Source: Fructobacillus pseudoficulneus (GTDB taxonomy: Bacteria; Bacillota; Bacilli; Lactobacillales; Lactobacillaceae). Taken from it: 64,000 nucleotides of DNA. The notes below the pieces were generated by a model that was not told the origin of the DNA, did no database searches, and saw only the letters and a list, made by a program, of their open reading frames with translations. The DNA is taken from positions 248,001 through 312,000 of the forward strand of contig NZ_FNWS01000001.1 in NCBI RefSeq assembly GCF_900108455.1. The letters run 5' to 3'. Both the position numbers and the translations under genes were made by a program. This document shows, one piece after another, positions 58,980 through 64,000 of the stretch (positions are counted from its first letter, which is position 1; every line of letters begins with the position of its first letter).

Positions 58980-61900
58980 TTATTCTCCCAATGCTTTTAC
59001 AAAGTGTGTTTCTTCTGGTAATTCGAGGACAGTCAGGTAGGCATCAATTGTATCCATGGCCGTAAAGAGGGCGACTTCATTGACAATCGCTGCTGCCCGG
59101 ACTGGGCTTTCCCCAGACAAAGCCTTGTCGGCCTGGTCCAAAGTATTGACCATTACCTGAATTTCTTCTTGGGCCATTGCGGCCGGTAAATCAGCTGGTG
59201 CAGCCGTAGCGGCCACACCATTTTCCTGCAAGAAGGCCAAATTAGCGCCGGTAGCAACCAAGTCAAAGCCAAGGGCAGCAAAGCGCTTGGCAAAGGCTAA
59301 GCCTTCTGCCTGGTCAGCTTCAGCCAAATCCCACAAAACCTTGCTTTGGTGCAAGATTGGTAGTCCCGCTCCGACCATCGCCTTAGCCAATGCCTGATCA
59401 TAGCTTGGTGCGGTCCCCATCACCTCACCGGTTGACTTCATTTCTGGGCCAACCGTTGAATTCAGACCGGCCAACTTCGCAAAGGAGAAGACCGGTGCCT
59501 TGACGTGGACTTCGGCTGGTTCTGGTACCAAACCAGGTTGGTAACCGAGGTCTCGCAAGGACTTACCAAGCATAATTTGGGTAGCCACCTGAGCCATCGA
59601 AATTTCCGTGACCTTTGACAAGAATGGCAACGTCCGTGATGCTCGTGGGTTGACCTCGATTACATAGGCAATTTCATCATGAATCACATATTGGATGTTC
59701 ATCAAGCCAATCACGTTTAATTCCTTGGCCAACTTCTGGGCAGATTCAACGATTTGCTGCTTGACGTTTTTAGACATTTGCTGGGTTGGGTAAACCGCAA
59801 ATGAGTCACCTGAATGAATCCCCGACCGTTCGATGTGTTCCATCACACCCGGAATCAAGACATCAGTCCCATCGGCAATTAAATCAACTTCGGCTTCTTG
59901 CCCCGTCAAATAATCATCAATCAAAACCGGATGGTCATTTGAAACTTTAACCGCCTGCTCCATGTAGGTCTTAAGGTCTTCATCGGAGTCAATGATGGCC
60001 ATTGACCGACCACCAATCACATAGGATGGTCGAATCAAAACGGGATAGCCCAGGTCGTTAGCGGCCTTCAAGGCCCCTTCTTTGGTGGTGGCCGTTTCAC
60101 CCTTTGGCTTTGGTAACGCTAATTTGTCAATCACCTTAGCAAATTCGTCTCGATCTTCCCCGCGGTCCAAGTCAGCGACCGTGGTCCCCAGAACTTTAAC
60201 ACCAGCCTTTTCCAAATCCGCTGCCAAATTAATCGCCGTTTGGCCACCAAATTGCACAACCACCCCAATCGGTTGTTCCAAGTCAATAACGTTCAAAACG
60301 TCTTCCAAAGTGAGTGGTTCGAAGTACAATTTGTCAGAGATGGCAAAGTCGGTTGAGACAGTTTCTGGATTCGAGTTTTGAATAATGGCTTCATAGCCGG
60401 CCCGTTGGATGGCCTTAACGGCGTGAACCGTGGCATAGTCAAATTCAACTCCCTGACCGATCCGAATTGGGCCAGATCCAAGCACGAGAACGGATGGACG
60501 GTCACTCACAATCGACTCATTTTCATTCTCATAAGTCGCGTAATAGTATGGCGTCTTCGATTCAAATTCTCCGGCAACCGTATCGACCATCTTAAAGGTT
60601 GGTAGTAAGCCCTGGTCCTTCCGCCAAGCGCGGAAGGCTGCTTCACTTTTACCGGTCAACTTAGCCAACCAAGCATCCGAGAAGCCGTATTCCTTGGCCT
60701 GCTGAATCGCTGACCAGTCAGTTGGGTTCGCCTGAACCGCCTGTTCAATTTCGACAATGTGCAAAATCTTATCAAGGAAGAAGAGGTCCATCTGAGTAAT
60801 CTCATGAATTTCTTCAATCGTGACACCCCGGTGAATCAATTCAGCAATGGCAAAGAGGCGGTCATCCTTGGCTGGCATCAACTGAGCTTTCAAGTCAGCC
60901 GTTGAAACGCCATCAAAATAGCCGGCGGACAGGTCCTTTTCGTCAATTTCCAACGAGCGGACGGCCTTGAGCAATGATTCTTCCAAAGTGCGGCCAATCG
61001 CCATCACTTCACCAGTTGCCTTCATTTGCGTTCCAAGCGTCCGGTCAGCGTGTTCGAATTTGTCAAAGGCAAAACGCGGAATCTTCGTCACGACATAGTC
61101 GAGGGCTGGTTCAAAGGCGGCCCAGGTCGTCTGCGTCACGGGGTTTTTAATTTCGTTCAAATGCAAACCAACGGCAATCTTAGCGGCCATCTTGGCAATT
61201 GGGTAACCCGTCGCCTTTGAGGCCAAAGCGGATGAGCGGGAAACCCGTGGGTTCACTTCGATGATGTAATACTGGAAAGACCGTGGGTCCAAGGCCATTT
61301 GGATGTTGACCCCACCCTCAATTTTCAAAGCGCGGATAATCTTTAAGGCAGAGTCCCGCATCATTTGATAGTCACGGTCTGACAAGGTTTGGGTTGGGGA
61401 AACCACGATGGAGTCCCCGGTATGAACGCCGACAGGGTCGATGTTTTCCATCCCCGCCACAATCAAGGCGTTATCGGCGGCATCCCGCATCACTTCAAAT
61501 TCGATTTCCTTATAACCGGCAATCGACTTTTCAATCAAGACTTGGGTCACCGGTGACAATTCCAAACCGTGAGCCGTAATCTCTTCCAATTCGGCCTGGG
61601 AGTAAGCAAAGCCACCCCCAGTTCCGCCCAAAGTATAGGCTGGGCGGACAACAACTGGGTAACCAATTTGTTCAGCAAATGCCTGGGCCTCGGCGACCGT
61701 CGTGGCAATCTGTGATTCTGGCACGGGCTCGTTCAATTCTTCCATCAAATCCTTGAACAATTCGCGGTCTTCGGCCTGTTCAATCGCTGGCAACTTTGTT
61801 CCCAGCAATTCAATTCCTAATTCCTGCAAAATGCCAGAATCAGCCAAATCCTTGGCCATATTCAAACCGGTTTGCCCACCTAAGGTTGGCAAAATGGCAT

Positions 61901-62150
61901 CGGGCTTTTCCTGGTAAAGGACTTCCTTGACGAAATCTAAGGTAATTGGTTCCAAGTAAACCTTGTCCGCAATCTTCTGGTCCGTCATGATGGTGGCTGG
62001 GTTCGAGTTAATCAAAACCACCTGGTAGCCCTCTTCCTTTAGGGAAAGGCAGGCTTGTGATCCTGAATAATCGAATTCAGCCGCTTGACCAATAATAATT
62101 GGCCCTGATCCAATCACCAAAATTTTCTGAATGTCATTTCGCTTGGGCAT
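58980..62150 (-). CDS. carB: Carbamoyl-phosphate synthase large subunit
   Basis: 1056 residues: two homologous ATP-grasp halves (about 1-400 and 550-930), the first opening [20 protein letters not shown] and the second [18 protein letters not shown], an oligomerisation domain between them, and a C-terminal MGS-like regulatory domain (from about 930) where UMP or ornithine would act. Makes carbamoyl phosphate from bicarbonate, ATP and ammonia delivered by CarA. Stops 1 nt apart from neighbours; GGGAG before ATG. Confidence 0.97.
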   Translation of the reverse strand: MPKRNDIQKILVIGSGPIIIGQAAEFDYSGSQACLSLKEEGYQVVLINSNPATIMTDQKIADKVYLEPITLDFVKEVLYQEKPDAILPTLGGQTGLNMAKDLADSGILQELGIELLGTKLPAIEQAEDRELFKDLMEELNEPVPESQIATTVAEAQAFAEQIGYPVVVRPAYTLGGTGGGFAYSQAELEEITAHGLELSPVTQVLIEKSIAGYKEIEFEVMRDAADNALIVAGMENIDPVGVHTGDSIVVSPTQTLSDRDYQMMRDSALKIIRALKIEGGVNIQMALDPRSFQYYIIEVNPRVSRSSALASKATGYPIAKMAAKIAVGLHLNEIKNPVTQTTWAAFEPALDYVVTKIPRFAFDKFEHADRTLGTQMKATGEVMAIGRTLEESLLKAVRSLEIDEKDLSAGYFDGVSTADLKAQLMPAKDDRLFAIAELIHRGVTIEEIHEITQMDLFFLDKILHIVEIEQAVQANPTDWSAIQQAKEYGFSDAWLAKLTGKSEAAFRAWRKDQGLLPTFKMVDTVAGEFESKTPYYYATYENENESIVSDRPSVLVLGSGPIRIGQGVEFDYATVHAVKAIQRAGYEAIIQNSNPETVSTDFAISDKLYFEPLTLEDVLNVIDLEQPIGVVVQFGGQTAINLAADLEKAGVKVLGTTVADLDRGEDRDEFAKVIDKLALPKPKGETATTKEGALKAANDLGYPVLIRPSYVIGGRSMAIIDSDEDLKTYMEQAVKVSNDHPVLIDDYLTGQEAEVDLIADGTDVLIPGVMEHIERSGIHSGDSFAVYPTQQMSKNVKQQIVESAQKLAKELNVIGLMNIQYVIHDEIAYVIEVNPRASRTLPFLSKVTEISMAQVATQIMLGKSLRDLGYQPGLVPEPAEVHVKAPVFSFAKLAGLNSTVGPEMKSTGEVMGTAPSYDQALAKAMVGAGLPILHQSKVLWDLAEADQAEGLAFAKRFAALGFDLVATGANLAFLQENGVAATAAPADLPAAMAQEEIQVMVNTLDQADKALSGESPVRAAAIVNEVALFTAMDTIDAYLTVLELPEETHFVKALGE

Positions 62151-62151
62151 C

Positions 62152-63237
62152 TTAGGCTCCCTTCTTTTCCATCAATTTTCCGATGAAGTTGTCAAAGATA
62201 TACTCGGCATCGTGTGGTCCTGGTGAAGCGTCCGGGTGGAATTGGACTGAAAAGGCTTCCTTATCCTTCAAGCGGACCCCTTCGACTGTTTCGGCGTTAA
62301 TTTCTTCGTGGGTCACTTCCAAATTAGTACCGGCCAGTGACGCACGGCCAACAGCATAACCATGGTTTTGAGAAGTAAAGTACTTGCGTTGGTGGTCCAC
62401 ATCCGTCACGGCGTGGTTAAAGCCACGGTAGCCAAACTTCATCTTGTAAGTCTTGGCCCCGTTAGCAATGGCAAAGAGCTGGTGTCCAAGGCAAATACCC
62501 ATGATTGGATAACGATTTTGCAATTCCAAGATGGTCTTCGAAGCATAACCATACTGGGTTGGATCGCCAGGGCCATTTGATAGCAAAACCCCGTCCGGGT
62601 TGCTGGCTTCAATCACCGAAGCTGGTGTTTCTCCTGGGAAGACGGTCACGGTTGCGCCGCGCTTTTGCAAGGCCTTAACGATTGAGCCCTTGAGGCCAAA
62701 GTCAAGCAAGGCAATCTTTGGTCCATCAACGGCACCCGCAAAGGTTTCAATCGCCGCTTCCTTCTTGGCCCGAGCCAACAAGAGTGATGGATAATCCTCG
62801 GCAAAGAGAGCGTCAATCTTTTCTTGATTTAATTCTGATACCAAGACGGCGGGCATTGAACCGTGGTCTCGAATTTCCTTAGCTAATTTGCGCGTGTCAA
62901 TGCCAGTCAAGCCTGGCAAATCTTGTTCCTTGGCAAAGTCTTCCAAGGTCATCACTGAACGGAAGTTGGCTGGGCGACGGGCCAAATCCTTGACGATAAT
63001 CGCATCGACGGCGGGCTTACTGCCGGCACCTTCGTTATCGTCGAGGTTAATGCCGTAATTACCAATCAGTGGGTAAGTAAAGACCATCGTTTGCCCAAAG
63101 TATGATGGGTCAGTCATTGTTTCCTGGTAACCCGTCATCCCAGTTGAAAAGACGACTTCTGTTAACAAATCTTTGTCGGCACCAAAACGCTCACCGGCGT
63201 ATACGGAACCGTTTTTCAATACTAAGTAACCCTGCAT
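62152..63237 (-). CDS. carA: Carbamoyl-phosphate synthase small subunit
   Basis: 361 residues: N-terminal CPSase domain ([19 protein letters not shown]) and a class I glutamine amidotransferase with the nucleophile in [13 protein letters not shown] and the His/Glu pair in [14 protein letters not shown] 63237 is chosen over in-frame upstream starts because AAGGAG precedes it and pyrC ends just before. Supplies ammonia from glutamine to CarB. Confidence 0.96.
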   Translation of the reverse strand: MQGYLVLKNGSVYAGERFGADKDLLTEVVFSTGMTGYQETMTDPSYFGQTMVFTYPLIGNYGINLDDNEGAGSKPAVDAIIVKDLARRPANFRSVMTLEDFAKEQDLPGLTGIDTRKLAKEIRDHGSMPAVLVSELNQEKIDALFAEDYPSLLLARAKKEAAIETFAGAVDGPKIALLDFGLKGSIVKALQKRGATVTVFPGETPASVIEASNPDGVLLSNGPGDPTQYGYASKTILELQNRYPIMGICLGHQLFAIANGAKTYKMKFGYRGFNHAVTDVDHQRKYFTSQNHGYAVGRASLAGTNLEVTHEEINAETVEGVRLKDKEAFSVQFHPDASPGPHDAEYIFDNFIGKLMEKKGA

Positions 63238-63241
63238 TGCC

Positions 63242-64000
63242 TTACTCCTTCTTTGCTTGATAAACCAGGTTGCCATCCACAAAGGTCTTTAAGACCTTGC
63301 CGTAAACTTCCTGGCCGGTAAATGGGGTGTTTTTCCCCTTTGATTCAAATCTTTCTGGGTCGATTTGGTAGGGATGAATTAAGTCAAGCAACGCGATGTC
63401 CGCTTGGTCACCTACCAGCAACTCACCGGCATTTTCCAAGCCAAAGACTTCCTTTGGCTTTTGGACGAGCCACTTCAAAGCCGTTTCCAAGTCGACCAGG
63501 CCACTTTTGACAAAGTGGGTATAGACAAGTGGGAAGGCCGTTTCCAAGCCCACAATGCCAAATGAGCAATCGTGCATCGAACCAGCTTTTTCTTCCTGGC
63601 TGTGAGGCGCGTGGTCGGTTGCAATCATGTCAATCGTGCCATCCAGCAGCCCCGCAATCAGAGTCAATCGGTCTTCCTTTGACCGAAGTGGTGGGTTCAT
63701 CTTGAACATTGGATTGTCGCTTTCAATCATGCCGTCATCCAAAAAGAGATGGTGGGGTGAAACTTCGGCTGTGACGTTTAGCCCCATTTGCTTGGCCAAG
63801 CGCACCTGGGCGACCGATTCCTTAGTTGAAATGTGTGCCACGTGGTAGCGGACGCCTGTCTCCTTGGCCATTACCAAGTCGCGCGCCAATTGGGTTGACT
63901 CCGACAAACCTGTCATGCCCGGTAAGCCGAGCCGGTCAGCCGTTGGACCCGCATTGATGACCCCACCCTGAATCAAGCTATCATCCTCTAGGTGCGCTGA
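63242..64000 (-). CDS. pyrC: Dihydroorotase, C-terminal part (runs off window)
   Basis: The frame is open to the right edge; about 252 codons are present and the N-terminal metal motif (DxHVH) lies outside. Visible: HVAHISTKESV, TAEVSPHHLFLDD, NPPLRSKEDR and IATDHAPHSQEEK, the metal-binding and catalytic segments of type I dihydroorotase. Ends GNLVYQAKKE. Directly precedes carA, so operon order is pyrC-carA-carB-pyrD, with any PyrR attenuator beyond the window. Confidence 0.95.
   Translation of the reverse strand, partial: SAHLEDDSLIQGGVINAGPTADRLGLPGMTGLSESTQLARDLVMAKETGVRYHVAHISTKESVAQVRLAKQMGLNVTAEVSPHHLFLDDGMIESDNPMFKMNPPLRSKEDRLTLIAGLLDGTIDMIATDHAPHSQEEKAGSMHDCSFGIVGLETAFPLVYTHFVKSGLVDLETALKWLVQKPKEVFGLENAGELLVGDQADIALLDLIHPYQIDPERFESKGKNTPFTGQEVYGKVLKTFVDGNLVYQAKKE

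Noticed and set aside
58980-62150. Plus-strand ORFs inside carB
   Set aside because: Shadows of the carB reading frame, without SD or recognisable motifs.

Overview
The window looks like chromosomal core DNA from a heterofermentative lactic acid bacterium of the Leuconostocaceae. The clues are an archaeal-type PEP carboxylase (ppcA), an AddAB nuclease whose AddB has no cysteine, Bacillota-style gene orders (relQ-nadK-rluD, yqgQ/glcK, ftsW-ylbG-rsmD-coaD-comEA-comEC-holA, recN-tlyA-ispA-xseB-xseA, tatD-rnmV-ksgA-veg, efp/yqhY-nusB, rpoY-rnjA, pcrA-ligA-camS, pyrC-carA-carB-pyrD), and coding GC near 47-50% by eye. That GC is high for Leuconostoc and fits Fructobacillus or Weissella better. Genus is inference. 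No rRNA, tRNA, CRISPR array, prophage or insertion sequence was seen.

Layout. 1-4.3 kb: 5' end of mgtE, the relQ-nadK-rluD alarmone/NADP/pseudouridine cluster, then glcK with yqgQ. 4.4-15.7 kb: addB-addA, a DUF402 nucleotide phosphatase, recX, a divergent DyP peroxidase, and holA. 15.7-22.4 kb: competence and cell-envelope cluster (comEA-comEC, coaD, rsmD, ylbG, ftsW, an M42 peptidase). 22.4-26.5 kb: the most accessory-like part, with an unknown secreted coiled-coil protein, a PurR-controlled purine permease and a HigB/HigA-ImmA toxin-antitoxin pair. 26.5-31.4 kb: recN-tlyA-ispA-xseB-xseA. 31.4-34.4 kb: a candidate structured small RNA divergent from a possibly leaderless small gene, an acidic unknown protein, and a flavin disulfide reductase. 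34.4-38.3 kb: purR-glmU and a metal ABC transporter. 38.3-43 kb: veg, ksgA, rnmV, tatD, nusB, yqhY, efp. 43.3-50.3 kb: rpoY-rnjA, ppcA, a degenerate diacylglycerol-kinase-like protein, metK behind a SAM-I riboswitch, and a membrane protein sharing a palindromic bidirectional promoter with metK. 50.3-58 kb: camS-ligA-pcrA, an orphan HerA-like ATPase, a GH73 glucosaminidase. 58-64 kb: de novo pyrimidine genes pyrC-carA-carB-pyrD.

Regulatory themes. PurR (35763-36596) has a near-consensus PurBox in its own promoter. A pair of inverted PurBoxes exactly 17 bp apart sits upstream of the purine permease, so regulator and target are both in the window. Three genes (rluD, glcK, purR) share an unusual design: a strong Shine-Dalgarno lies 30-40 nt from the start codon, and a stem-loop fills that spacer. 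In glcK, folding the stem-loop would restore a spacing of 9 nt; in purR and rluD about 11-13 nt. This is the most unexpected pattern I found. I did not find a clearly new multi-gene system. The best leads are these spacer hairpins, the 31.5-31.7 kb RNA, the degenerate lipid-kinase homologue with its terminator-bearing leader, and the unknown secreted protein.
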